This document shows, piece after piece, positions 1 through 10,778 of a stretch of 64,000 bases of DNA. The translations under genes and the position numbers were made by a program. Position 1 is the first letter of the stretch; each line of letters begins with the position of its first letter. Origin of the DNA: Muscardinus avellanarius (lineage: Eukaryota; Chordata; Mammalia; Rodentia; Gliridae); NCBI GenBank assembly GCA_963383645.1, contig OY726564.1, positions 108,393,040-108,457,039 on the forward strand, written 5' to 3'. The notes beneath the pieces are model-generated. The model saw nothing but the letters and a program-made list of their open reading frames with translations, was not told where the DNA came from and did not search any database.

Positions 1-147
1 TCTAGTATATTTATAGTTTATGTATATTTATATTTACCACAAACAGAATTCTACCTTATTTTTTTAAAGAGCATATATTGGACTTGTGCCCTTATCAGGA
101 CATATATAGATGTTTCCTTTTAATGAACACATAGTATTCCTTTATAT

Positions 148-254
148 GGGGAGGCTGAGACAAGAGGATCCCAGGCACAAGGCTAACCTCTGCAATTAGT
201 GAGACCATGCTTCAGAATAAAAAGTAAAAGGGCTGGGGGTGTGGCACTGAAGAA
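148..254 (+). mobile_element. B1-dID SINE, 5'-truncated
   Basis: It starts inside the B1 arm (gaggctgagacaagaggatc) and runs into gggctgggggtgtggc of the dID arm, where similarity stops. The copy is old and diverged. Confidence 0.7.
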
Positions 255-334
255 GAAAACACGTGAAAAGACTAACATACTAAGCATCAGGAAAACACAA
301 AGCAAAAAGACAAATCTTTTGAGAAGCAACATAC

Positions 335-585
335 AATGAAAGTCAAGAGTACAGACTCCAGTGTCCACCTCCCTGGTTTGAACCTTGGTCTGTTCATGTT
401 CTAGTGGCATGATCTCAGGCAATTTGTGATTTTTTTTCCTGTTGTCTCATCTTCAAAAATGGGAGTAATGCCAGTCATTGTCTCATAGGGTGGGCATGAT
501 AATGAATGAGTCGGCTTTGGTAAATTGTTCAGAACTGTATCAGATGCAGAGCAAATGCTACATAAGTATTAATTATTACATTCAC
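335..585 (+). mobile_element. MIR (ancient tRNA-derived SINE)
   Basis: The conserved MIR order is present: cctccctggtttgaacc, ttctagtggcatgatctcaggcaa, the core tgtctcatcttcaaaaatgg, tctcataggg, then gcagagcaaatgctacataag. It is degraded, as expected for a mammal-wide repeat. Confidence 0.85.
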
Positions 586-1000
586 TCACCATCCTGATAC
601 AGGGGATGATCTAACTATCCAATAGAAAAAATAATTATTTAACAATACTGTAGCATACTCTATTAAAGAGTAATGTAGATTTACACATACTGACATTTAA
701 AGTGAGAAAAATATTTGTATAAAAAGCAAATCACAAAGTAATATGAATAATATGGTCCCTTTTATATAAAACACTCAAAATACACTCATGCATGCACTTA
801 TGTATTTTTAAAGAGCTCTGCAAACATACAAACTATTAATGAAGTTATTTGCTCGGAAGATGGGGAGGATGAAGAGGCACTTCGGTTTTGTATGTCCTAG
901 TTATACATAAACACCACATGGCCCAACACACTGTGATGCAAAGGTGGTGTCTTAAGATTAGAGCTGAGAAATCCCTATCACCAAGTGAACTCATAGCTGA
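586..1000. other. AT-rich unique intron, no feature seen
   Basis: Non-repetitive AT-rich sequence with no coding signal or recognised repeat up to the Tigger-like segment. Confidence 0.5.
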
Positions 1001-1204
1001 AGAAGAGGCATGAAGAAAGGAAACTGCAGAAAACGAAAAAGAAAAAAGCCCCCAAAAAGTCAAAGTGAAGGGTTTGGCAAAAGCTTTTGCAGACTTCAAC
1101 AAGTTCCTTAAAAGCTTGAAAACACAGCTGAGACAGAGGATGGTGAGTGTGAAGCCAGCCTCTGCAACTCCAGACAACTGCAAGACCATGGTTTTAGGGG
1201 AAAA

Positions 1205-1358
1205 AAAAGAAGGTAAGAAGGAGAAGGAGAAGGAGGAGGAGGAGGAGGAGGAGGAGGAGGAGGAGGAGGAGGAGGAGGAGGAGGAGAAGAAGAAGAAGAA
1301 GAAGAAGAAGAAGAAGAAGAAGAAGAAGAAGAAGAAGAAGAAGAAGAAGAAGAAGGAG
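1205..1358 (+). repeat. Polypurine microsatellite (GGA)n then (GAA)n
   Basis: About 150 bases of pure purine: GGAGAA, then a GGA run to about 1285, then an AAG run to 1355. All six-frame ORFs here (poly-Glu, poly-Lys, poly-Ser, poly-Pro) are artefacts of the repeat. Confidence 0.98.
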
Positions 1359-1360
1359 GA

Positions 1361-1435
1361 GGGCTTGAGATGTAGCTCAGAGGTAGAGCACCCCTGGACT
1401 GAATCCTCAGCACCACACACATACACACACACGAA
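1361..1435 (+). mobile_element. dID-like right arm with CA-rich tail
   Basis: gggcttgagatgtagctcag, aggtagagcacccctggac and the ending cctcagcacc match the deleted-ID arm. The tail is (CA)-rich. The left arm is missing and the purine microsatellite stands in its place. Confidence 0.75.
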
Positions 1436-1830
1436 AACATAGACCCCAACATTGAAAGGTCATCATCAATAGACTTGAATGTTCATGCTGCATTACTGGC
1501 TTACAAGTAAATCTATGATGAAACAAACAAGCCAATTAAACCACCCCAGACATATTTCTGGAAAGAGCAGGTCTCTGGGAGCCTGAGGCAGGTCCCTCGG
1601 GAGGATCCCAGAGCCTGCTGTCCCTGTCACAGGAGGTGACAGCTCCCTGTGTTACTGCCCTGAAGACCTTCCAGGGGACAAGACCTGGAGGTGGAGCACA
1701 GCAGTCAAAAAAATGAAAAGCAGAAAAATCTTACATAAATAAAGGAAATGTTTTTATACACTGGTATAATGTGCTTATGTTTTATGCTAAGTGTTAACAG
1801 AAGAATAAAAAATGAAAAATATTTTTAAGT

Positions 1831-2058
1831 TAGCTGGGCATGGTGGTGTACACCTATCATTTCAGTACTTGAGAGGCTGAGATGGGAGGATCGCAGGTTC
1901 AAGACCAGCCTCAGCAATTTATCCAGACCGTCTGCAACTTAGTAAGACCTTGTTTCAAAATGAAAAATAAAACAGGGCTGGGAGTGTAGCTCCAAGGTCG
2001 AACACCCCTGACTTCCATCTCTACTACTACAGACACAAAATAAATAAATAAAATAAAG
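1831..2058 (+). mobile_element. B1-dID SINE
   Basis: Full dimer: tagctgggcatggtgg (B1 start) to gggctgggagtgtagct (dID start), ending in an AAAT-rich tail. Old type. Confidence 0.92.
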
Positions 2059-2593
2059 TTAATAAGTCAAAAAAGGTTACAGTAGCAAACTAAAATAAAT
2101 TATTATTGCAGAAAGGAGGGTACTTTTTCTAACCTCTGTGCAGCCTAAGTGTGCACAAGATGTTTATAAAGCCTGTGGTGGTGTGCCACACACTCTGTAC
2201 CTTCTCAGTTGTTCACGCACTGCCCCGCCCAGAGCCACTTGCAGCTGTGTGAGCTCCACTGACGGTGAGCGTCCTGTAGTGTGTGCCGTTTATCTTCTAT
2301 ACTACAGGTGCACTGTGCTGCTTCTATGTCTAGAGCTGTTTGAAACACACAAACAAATACACCACGTGACGCTTCCTACAGTATTTAGTCCAGTGGCATG
2401 CTGTCCAGGTTTGTTGTCTGGGCACCATAAGCTAGACCATAAAGCCTAGGAGTGTAGTAGTCTCCTCTAGGTTTGTGGAGGAATGCTATGATGTTCATAC
2501 CATGACAAATGCCTAATCATGCAGTTCTCAGAATGTTTGACTGTATATTGAGACTTTCTGCCCAATACAACAAAGATACACTTATTTTATTTA

Positions 2594-2775
2594 CTTGGTA
2601 CCAGGGGTGTTCAACCTACGAGTGACACTCCCAGCCCTTTTATTTTTTGTTTTTTGAAATAGGATCTTTCTAGGTTGCTGAGTCTTGCTAAATTGCTGTG
2701 GCTGGCCTTGAACCCGAGACCCTCTTGCCTCCGCCTCCCAAGTACTGGGGTTACAGGCATGTGACACTATACTGG
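2594..2775 (-). mobile_element. B1-dID SINE, diverged
   Basis: The reverse-complement order is present: ggtaccaggggtgttcaacc (dID end), then cctcccaagtactggggtta (B1 start). The insertion is old. Confidence 0.85.
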
Positions 2776-3038
2776 ACTCACATGTTATATGTATAACTTA
2801 AAGACTGAAGGAAAGGGTAGCCTTAGTAGGCTTAACTAGAATTTCCATTGATGACTGGATTATATGCTGTTTTGAAATAAATGGCCGACTTCAGCAAGAA
2901 AACCAGAAGTCTTTGGAAAAAAATCTTTGGTCACACCTATAAGGGTACCATACAAGAAACTCAGTTGAATACAATCTTATATTTATCTACATCTTCAGAG
3001 ACCTGAAGGCAAGAAAATCTATTAAAAAAAAAATTCAT

Positions 3039-3221
3039 GGTGGGCGTGGTGACGCTTATAATCCCTGTGCTTGGGAGGCGGAGACAGGAGGATCGCGCAG
3101 GTTTGAATCCAGCAGCACTGGTTTAAGAGAACCTGTTTCCAAAAAAAAAGTATAAAATTAGGTCTGGGAGTGTAGCCCAGAAGTAAAAGGGTTTCCAGGA
3201 ACCCCAGTACTACCCCCCCCC
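3039..3221 (+). mobile_element. B1-dID SINE, young type, with target duplication
   Basis: It carries the young-type dID words gtctgggagtgtagccc and ggtttccaggaacccc. The flanks aaaaaaattcat (about 3027-3038 and 3222-3233) form the target-site duplication. Confidence 0.92.
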
Positions 3222-3239
3222 AAAAAAATTCATACTCCA

Positions 3240-3770
3240 ATAAGATTAAAGTTTTTGAAAACTTTCTCTATAGAGAAACTTTGTAGTTCAAGGGTTATCT
3301 AATATTTGAGATTTACCAGTACCTATTTATCTGTGATTTATTAAGATAGAAAGGTAGTGTTATTGATTAAAGCATAACCTAATGGAAGTCACATACAATG
3401 AACTTAGATATAGGTGACTTGGGGAGAATATAAGCTCTTTTGTTAACACAATCCAACCATTCTAAAACAAAATGGTATAAGAGAGTATTCTGTTTGAAAT
3501 CAAGACAGTAATATTTAGCATAAAGCTAAAAAATAAAGCACACTTATAAAAAAAATCTCATCTCCCAAATTTTCATGATGTTGGAACAAGTTTAAAAACT
3601 GACTATTGCATTGGAAGTGTTTTAAATGTTTCAAAATATTCTTGTTCTTAAAAATCAATATTGTAAAAAAATTGCATTGTATTTACAGGATGTATTTATA
3701 AAATTCTGGGATTTAATGGGACAATGAAAATTGTAGAATTTTGAGGAACTAAAGGAAAAAAATAGAAAAA
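3240..3770. other. Unique AT-rich intron, nothing recognised
   Basis: No repeat, exon or RNA gene is recognisable in this stretch. Confidence 0.45.
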
Positions 3771-4185
3771 TCAGCCTTTTAATGGTTACCTTAAAGAAAA
3801 GATAAAAACAAATGAAAACAGAGACAATATACCAAAATCTATGGAATACAGCAAGAGCTGTATTAAGAAAGAAATTTATAGGCCGGGTGTGATGGTGGTA
3901 CACGCTTGTAACTCCAGCATTTGAGAGACTGAGATAGGAGAATCATGGTTTGCGGACAGCCTCATTTTTTTATTTGCAATTTAGTGAGACCCTGTTTTAA
4001 AATAAAAAATAAAAAAATAGGGCTGGGCTAGGAGTGTCGCTCGGAGGTAGAATGCCCCTGGGTTCCATCCTCGATACCGCATTAAAAAAAAAAAAGGAAT
4101 AAAAATAAAAATTTAAAATTTAAAAATTAAAAAAAATAAAAGGAGAAAGTTTATAGCAACCAGTGCTCACATAAAAAAAGTAGAA
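3771..4185 (+). mobile_element. L1 ORF2 fragment, split by a SINE
   Basis: The words accaaaatctatggaatac, ctgtattaagaaagaaattt and, after the SINE, atagcaaccagtgctcacat align with the same ORF2 stretch at 7000-7075 of the neighbouring L1. It is a second L1 copy abutting the 5' end of the next element. Confidence 0.8.
3881..4142 (+). mobile_element. B1-dID SINE nested in L1 fragment
   Basis: ggccgggtgtgatggtgg to gggttccatcctcgataccg, with a long A-rich tail. Target duplication gaaatttata / gaaagtttata on the two sides. Confidence 0.92.
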
Positions 4186-4404
4186 GGCGGGACTTCCGGG
4201 AGTAAAGCAGCGTTTATGAGTCCCGCTAACAATCGATCTCTATTACCACAAAATCAGCACTTTTCATAGCCAGAAAACACCATCAGCAGAGAAATAAAAA
4301 CTATAAATACAAGGGACAGAGAAAAAGAAGGCTAGAAGAACAACCAGACACCAGAAAAGAAACCAGTCTGCATTGCCGCGGCGGGGCCACACCAGCACCA
4401 TCTT

Positions 4405-5135
4405 CCCTCGCAGCACCAGGCTCCAGAGAAGTGGGGGATTCAGAATGGAGCTCAAAACCAGAGAGGAGATACGCCAGCCTCACAGCCAAGGGCGCAGCAG
4501 CAGCGCCATACTGCTGGCAGAGGTGGCGAGTTCACTAGGCCCGTGACGGCTTCAGATCAGTGCACTCAACAACCCACCAGGCTCCAGAGAGGAGGGGTGG
4601 ACAGGGAGTTGAGGTGAGCTGCTGCGGAACAACCAGGTATAATTCAGCAGTTTTTTCGGCACAAGGAGTGTCTAAAGCTCCCAGGGGCATGGCTCAGCAC
4701 ACCATCCAGGGAATCAGAACGGAGCTCAAAACCAGAAAACAAATACGTCAGCCTCATGGCTGGAGAGCATGACAGCAGTGCCATATGGCCAGCGGCGGAA
4801 GCAACGAGTTCACTGAGTCCTCGATAACTACAGATCAGCGCACTCAACAACTGTGAGTCAAACTGCAGCCTCTAAAGGAGAAATCCCAGTACTGCAACCC
4901 CAGGGACTTGCTCAGCTTTGATAATCTCCCTGGGTCTGAGATTTTGCAGTCCAACCCAGTGAAGGAATAGCGGTGGCAGAGATATCACACCCTAGTCGCA
5001 GCTCCCCATGGGAAAACACCTAGCCTGGCACCCCCATGATTTCAAGCAGCCTCAATGAACTCCCTGGGTCTGAGACTTTGCCATACAACCCAGTAAAGGA
5101 GAAGTGGTGACTGAGATTACCACAGACTTGCGATC
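4405..5135 (+). repeat. Two tandem duplications inside the L1 5'UTR
   Basis: The segment starting cagaaYggagctcaaaacca occurs at 4441 and 4715 (offset 274), each copy followed by related text ending in cagatcagYgcactcaacaa. A second unit, ctccctgggtctgaga, occurs at 4926 and 5060 (offset 134), each followed by aacccagtRaaggaR. Both are imperfect, monomer-like repeats in the region expected to hold the L1 promoter. Confidence 0.85.
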
Positions 5136-5203
5136 CAGAGCACCCTAAGTGAAGTCGTAGTGACCCAGAGAGGAACCCAGAGAAGGCACAAACTTCTGAA
5201 ATC

Positions 5204-6130
5204 ATGGGAAAGAGGAATAACAATGAAGCAATAAATGCCCACAACGCCACAAAATCAGAACCTGATAACACAGAAATTCAGAGATCTCTAGAAGATCAAA
5301 TCAGGAAAATAACTGTAGAAATAATACAAGACCTTCGAAAAGATTTCAGAGAGAGTCTAAAAGAAATAAAGGATGCAATCATTGAAGTAAATGCCTCAAT
5401 TCAAAGTATAAACAATCGATTAGACCACATGGAGAATAGAATCTCGCTCCTAGAAGATGATCACTCCAAAAATGAACACATAGTTTATAATTTAGAAAAA
5501 AAATCCGACAGCAGGAATTTGACATTGAAGAAATCTGGGCCCATTTTAAGAGAGCTAACCTAAGAATAATTGGAATAGAGGAGGGAAAAGAAGGTGAAAC
5601 CAAAGGGATCAATAATCTCTTCAAGGAAGTAATAGCAGAAAATTTCCCTAACATAAGCGCAAGAGGTCAATACACAAGTCCAGGAAACTTATAGAACTCC
5701 CTTTAGACAGGATCGGAGAAGAGGTTCCCCATGCCACATAATTGTCAAAATGACTAATGTGGAAGCCAAGGAGAGAATCTTAAAGGCAACAACAACAAAA
5801 AAAGGCCAAGTGACATTCAGAGGCACACCAATTAGAATCACTCCAGACTTCCCAAACCAAATCATGAAAAGAAAGAAGGGCTTGGAATAACATATCCCAA
5901 ACTCTGAAAGAAAACGACTTCCAGCCAAAAATTTCCTACCCAGCAAAACTATCTATCAAATTAGATGGGGAAATAAGAAGTTCCATGACAAACAGAAACT
6001 GAAGGAATTTGTCTTCAAAACCAGCACTAGAGAAAATACTCGAGGAGATTAACAACCAGGAGGAAATAGGTAATACAAGCCAGAACCAAAGAAAAAAGAT
6101 TTCCCATCCAGCAGACAACTAAGCAAAGAA
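5204..6130 (+). pseudogene. L1 ORF1 (RNA-binding protein), frameshifted
   Basis: ATG at 5204 follows agaaatc and opens MGKRNNNEAINAHNATKSEP, then a coiled-coil stretch (IRKITVEIIQDLRKDF, then SLEEIKD-like heptads, then SINNRLDHMENRISLLED). Near residue 98 the frame shifts by one: the next frame continues as IWAHFKRANLRIIGIEEGKE, then HATLLSK-like and PAKLSIKLDGEI, to about 6118. Further stops follow (for example in the segment around 5755-5810). ORF1p is the trimeric RNA chaperone of L1. This copy is dead. Confidence 0.88.
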
Positions 6131-6163
6131 GAATAAACAGTATCTCAAATAGAAAATCTTAAC

Positions 6164-9100
6164 ATGTTAGGAATTAAAAATTATCTCTCTATAATCACAC
6201 TGAATGTAAACGGCCTCCACTCCCCAATAAAAAGACAAAAAGTGGCAAAATGGATTAAAAACCAGAATCCATCCATCTGCTGCTTACAAGAAACACACCT
6301 TACAAGTAAAGAGAGGAACAAAGTCAATGTAAAGGGCTGGAGCAAGGTAATCCATGCTAATGGAACTCGTAGGTAAGAAGAAGTAGCAAGTATGATATCA
6401 AACAAGTTAGACTTCAAACCCAAATTATTAGAAGAGACAATGAAGGTCATATTTTACTGGTAGAAGGAATAATCCAGCACGAGGAAATAACAATAATCAA
6501 CATCTATGCCCCAAACATAGGTGCAGCTACTTTCATAAATAAAACTCTTTGTGACATGAAGTCACACATAAATCCCAATACTATAATACTGGAGACTTCA
6601 ACACACCTCTCACAACATTAGACTGATCTTCCAGACAAAAGGTCAGTAAAGATGCCTCAGAACTAAAGAACACCATTAACCAAATGGACCTGTTGGACAC
6701 ATATAGAATATTTCACCGAACAACAGCGTAGTTTTTCTCAGCTGCTCAGGGAACCTTCTCCAAAATAGATCACATCCTGGGACACAAAATGAGCACTAGA
6801 AAATTTAAAAAATGTTACATACTTCCCTGTGTCATTTCAGACCATAATGGAATTAAACTAGAAATCGACTATAAGAAGACCCAGAGAAACAACATAAACA
6901 TGTGGAGACTGAATACCACACTTCTGAATGAAGAATGGGTCATAGAAGACGTTAAGAGGTGAAATCAAGAAATCTCTAGAAACAAATGAAAATAAAGATA
7001 CAACATATCAAAACCTCTGGGATACTCTGAAGGCAGTATTAAGAGGAAAATTTATAGCAATGAGTGCTCACATAAGAAAAACAGGAAATCTTTAATAAAT
7101 AAATAACCTAACGACACACCTCAAAGCCCTTGAAAAGCAGGAACAATTGAACCCCAAAGCCAGTAGAAGACAGAAAATTATTAAAATTAGAGCAGAAATT
7201 AACGAAATACAGAATTAAAAAAAATACAGAAAGTCAACAAAACCAAAAGCTGGTTTCTTGAAAAAATTAACAAGATAGATAAACCACTACCAGTCTAACT
7301 TAAAAGAGAGAATCGACCAAAATTATGAAGATGAGATGAAAAAGGAGACATTACTACTACTGACAGTGTAGAAATCCAGAGGATTATCAGAAACTACTTT
7401 GAAAAACTATACTCCAACAAAATGGAAAATCTGGAGGAAATCGACAACTTCCTAGATAAATACAACCTTCCTAAATGGAGTCAAGAAGATATAGAACACT
7501 TAAACCAACCAATAACAATCAACGAGATTGAAACAGCAATAAAGAGCTTACCATCAAAGAAAAGCCCAGGACCAGATGGTTTCCCAAGTGAATTCTATAA
7601 AACCTTTATAGAAGAGCTAACCCCAATATTCCTCAAACTATTTCGTGAAATAGAAAAAACCAGGAATCTCCCAAAATACATTCTTTTTTTTTTTTTTTTT
7701 TTGGTGGTACTGGGGTTCCTGGAAGCCCTTCTACTTCTGGGCTACATTCCCAGACCTATTTTTACATTTTTATTTGGAAACAGGATCTCCTAAGCCAGCA
7801 CGCGCGGCTGGCTTCGAACCTGCGCGATCCTCCTGTCTCTGCCTCCCAAGCGCGGGGATTACAAGCGTGCGCCACTACGCCCAGCACCCAAAATACATTC
7901 TATGAAGCCAACATCACACTAATACCCAAACTGAATAAAGACAGTTCAAGGAAGGAAAACTACAGACCTATATCTCTGATGAACTTGGATGCAAAACTAT
8001 TAAACAAAATCCTAGCAACACGCATTCAAATCACATAAAGAAAATCATACACCATGACCAGGTAGGGTTCATCCCAGGGATGCAAGGTTGGTTCAACATA
8101 TGAAAATCAATCCATGTAATTCACCATATAAACAGAATCAAAGACAAAAAACACATGATCGTTTCAATAGACGCTGAAAAAGCATTTGATAAAATTCAAC
8201 ATTCAGTTATGATAAAAACACTGCAGAGAATTGGAATAGAAGGAACATATCTCAACATCATAAAGGCAATCCACAATAAGCCCACTGCCAACATCATATT
8301 AAATGGGGAAAAACTTCAAGAATTCCCCCTAAAAACAGGAACAAGACAAGGATGTCCATTATCACCACTTCTCTTCAATGTAGTACTAGAGACTCTAGCC
8401 AGAGAAATAAGGCAAGAAAAGGAAATCAAAGGAATACAAATAGGAAAAGAAGAACTCAAACTTTCACTATTTGCAGATGATATGATACTATATTTAGAAA
8501 ACCCAACAAACTCAACCAAAAGGCTTATAGAACTGATCAACAAATTCAGCAAAGTATCTGGATACAAAATCAATCTTAAAAAATCAGAAGCTTTCCTGTA
8601 CACCAACCATAAATCCACTGAAAACGAAATTCAGAAAACACTTCCACTCAGGATCTCCCACAAAAAAACAAAATACTTAGGAATAAACTTAACCAAGGAG
8701 GTAAAAGATCTCTACAAAGAAAATTATAAAACATTGAAAAAAGAAATAAAAAGATCTTAGAAGATGAAAAGATCTTCCATGTTCATGGATAGGCAGAATA
8801 AATATCATTAAAATGGCCATCCTTCCAAAGTGAACTATAGATTTAACGCAATGCCCATTAAACTACCAAGATCATTCCTCACAGACATACAAAAATCAGT
8901 CCTTAAATTTATTTGTAATAACAAAAATCCCAGAATAGCCAAAGTAGTTCTCAGCAACAAAAACCTTGCAGGAGGAATCACAATACCTGACTTTAAACTA
9001 TACTACAAAGCCACTGTAATAAAAACAGCATGGTACTGGCACAAAAACAGATACATAGACCAATGAAGCAGAATAGAAGACCCAGAAACAAATCCACACA

Positions 9101-9312
9101 CTTTCAGCCAATTGATATTTGACAAAGGGGCCAAAAACATACACTGGAGAAAAGACAGCCTGTTCAACAAATGGTGTTGGCAAAACTGGTTAACCATATG
9201 CAGAAAATTGGAAATTAATTCCACTTTCTCACCCTGAACAAAAGTCAACTCACGATGGATCAAAGACTTGGAAATTAAACCAGAGACCTTGAAGCTCCTT
9301 GAAGAGGGCACA
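6164..9312 (+). pseudogene. L1 ORF2 (endonuclease / reverse transcriptase), broken and 3'-truncated
   Basis: It starts MLGIKNYLSIITLNVNGLHS; the endonuclease motif NVNGL and LQETHLT are visible, then a stop at about 6375. The frame then changes repeatedly: IYAPNIG near 6505 and DHNGIKLEIDYKKTQRNN near 6840. RT domain words follow: [13 protein letters not shown] (about 7565), [15 protein letters not shown] (8155), [15 protein letters not shown] (8335) and the catalytic [10 protein letters not shown] (8470). The longest intact piece is 8155-8760 (201 codons). A SINE at 7685-7886 interrupts the fingers region. The Cys-rich C terminus is absent. Confidence 0.92.
7685..7886 (-). mobile_element. 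B1-dID SINE, young type, inside L1 ORF2
   Basis: Poly(T) then ggtggtactggggttcctgg (young dID end) to gcgccactacgcccag (B1 start). A perfect 15-base target duplication, cccaaaatacattct, flanks it at 7670-7684 and 7887-7901. Carries the aagccag/ctggctt hairpin. Confidence 0.97.
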
Positions 9313-9695
9313 GTATCTATACATGTATTAAACATCTTATGGTACCCCATTAATGTGTAAAATTACTGTTTCTAAATATCATTTAAAACTGAATTCAATA
9401 TTGAAAATTTTGAAAGACAAAAATAAAAAAACCCACGAGGTATAAGATAATTAATGAGAAAATTACACACAAATTGGACAGGCTTATAAATTTCAATGAG
9501 TACTTCTAAGTGGTTTAGAAGTAAGAAGAGCAGATAAAGCAATAATCCCTCAGCTTAGCATAGGAATAATTCCTTTATATAAAAAAGACAGTAATTCTTT
9601 GTCAAATCTGTAACTTCTATTTCTATTTGTTAAGAAAGTAATTGAAAATAATGTCACTTATTAAACAACAACAAAAATCCAAAACAAAAAAATCC
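9313..9695. other. AT-rich segment after the L1 break
   Basis: It starts gcacagtatctatacatg and continues cttatggtaccccattaatg, which looks like the 3' tail of an old retroposon but cannot be placed. The rest is AT-rich unique sequence. Confidence 0.35.
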
Positions 9696-9699
9696 CCAA

Positions 9700-9870
9700 T
9701 ATCCATAAGACTATTGAGTATGAGAGACAGATTTGAGTTCAAATCCAAACTCCACTGTTTACAAGTTGTGTGATGCAGAACAAGTTTCTCAAATCTCTTT
9801 TCGCCTCTGTGTTGAAGTCCCTGGTGCAGAGTAAGCACTCAACACGTGCTGGTGATGGTGATAATGAACG
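9700..9870 (+). mobile_element. MIR fragment
   Basis: gttcaaatccaaactccact, then aagttgtgtgatgcagaacaag, then cagagtaagcactcaacacg follow the MIR order (tRNA-like part, core, 3' end). Confidence 0.75.
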
Positions 9871-9890
9871 GAGACTGCAGCACTATTCCT

Positions 9891-10123
9891 TCCTTCCTTC
9901 CTTCCTCCCTTTCTTTCTCTTTTTTTGTGGTACTGGGGGTGGAACCCAGAGGCTTTCTACCTCTGGGCTATACTTGCAGCCCTATTTTCTATTTTATTTG
10001 GAAACAGGGTGTCACTAAGTTGCTGAGAGCCTCACTAAGTAGCTGAGGCTGGCTTCGAACCTGCGCGATCCTCCTGTCCCAGCCTCCCAGGCGCGGGATT
10101 ACAAGCGTGCCCACCACGCCCGC
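9891..10123 (-). mobile_element. B1-dID SINE, intermediate type
   Basis: ggtactgggggtggaaccc to gcgtgcccaccacgcccg. A (TTCC)n/CTTT run lies at the tail side. Target duplication gcagcactattcct / gcaacactatttct. Confidence 0.93.
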
Positions 10124-10309
10124 GCAACACTATTTCTAAAAGTATGAACACTGTGGAGGTAGAGCATGTTGAAAACATGGCTTAGCACATATCCAGTGGT
10201 TTTAGAAGCATGCTGTCGTTTGTGAGCTATGTACATCTGAGGCTTATTCGGGCTAATAGTCCTAATTATTGGAAGTCACATTTTTAAATTAGGCATCTCC
10301 TAGATGTGA

Positions 10310-10778
10310 CTATGAACCAAAACGAGAACACTGAAGGGAGGAGCGGGGGACACCGGAGCAAGCTGCCCGAGGCCACGTCATCCTGCTCCGCTCTGGAGAA
10401 GACGCTCTGTGCCTCAGATCTAGTCTCCACCACAGGGACAGTAAGAGTGCGAATCCCAGAGGGCAGGAGTGACAGGTTAGACCTGCCGCGCCCCTGCCGG
10501 GGGCGCTCCTGGGCGGCGGTGAGAACTTTGAGGCCAGGTCTGGTAGCAGTGGTCACTGGCAGCGGCCTGGAAGGGTCCACCTTGTCCAGCCTGTCCTCTC
10601 CCTCCTCTGCGTCTAGGCTGCTGCAGGTGAGAGGCTTGGCTTGGCCACACCCACCCCTGCCATAGGCCCAGAACGAATGAAGCCAAGGAAGGACTCGTCC
10701 CTGAGCCCAAAGCCATCTTTCCTCCTTCAGTTGATCTTCTCCTGCATTTTGTTACAGAAGCGGAAAGCTGACTAACAC
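10310..10778 (+). mobile_element. MaLR-type LTR remnant (likely)
   Basis: The segment ends cattttgttacagaagcgga followed by aagctgactaacacag, the characteristic 3' end of ERVL-MaLR LTRs in mammals. The GC-richer body (10330-10680) and the cctccttcagttgatcttct stretch precede it. Internal retroviral sequence is absent (solo LTR). The 5' boundary is uncertain, and ORFs here are not coding. Confidence 0.5.

Larger units (their letters stand above)
960..2560 (+). mobile_element. Eroded Tigger-like (pogo) DNA transposon with later insertions
   Basis: At 960-1140 a plus-strand frame reads LIAEEEA, stop, RKETAENEKEKSPQ, then KVKGLAKAFADFNKFLKSL. This resembles the C-terminal tail of Tigger/CENP-B-type transposases. 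At 2135-2560 comes the non-coding 3' part, with anchors cctaagtgtgcacaagatgtttataaag, ctccactgacggtgagcg, ttatcttctatactac and gaatgctatgatgttcat. A GGA/GAA expansion and an ID fragment (1205-1435) and a SINE (1831-2058) interrupt it. It is dead: the frame carries a stop and no full transposase is present. The family assignment is from memory of anchor phrases. Confidence 0.55.
4186..9312 (+). mobile_element. LINE-1 with 5'UTR, broken ORF1 and ORF2; 3' part missing
   Basis: It begins at ggcgggacttccgggagtaa, a typical L1 5' end. A GC-richer 5'UTR of about 1 kb precedes the ORF1 ATG at 5204. ORF1 is frame-shifted, and ORF2 (from about 6164) has several stops and frameshifts. ORF2 similarity ends near 9312 at ccagagaccttgaagctcctt, well before the usual ORF2 end, so the C-terminal part, the 3'UTR and the poly(A) are not recognisable. 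A young-type SINE sits inside ORF2 at 7685-7886. The copy cannot move on its own. It is co-directional with the plus strand and antisense to RASAL2. Confidence 0.93.

Noticed and set aside
845..1452. Long frames rich in Glu/Lys, Ser, Phe or Pro around 1.2 kb
   Set aside because: They are translations of the GGA/GAA microsatellite on both strands; no coding signal.
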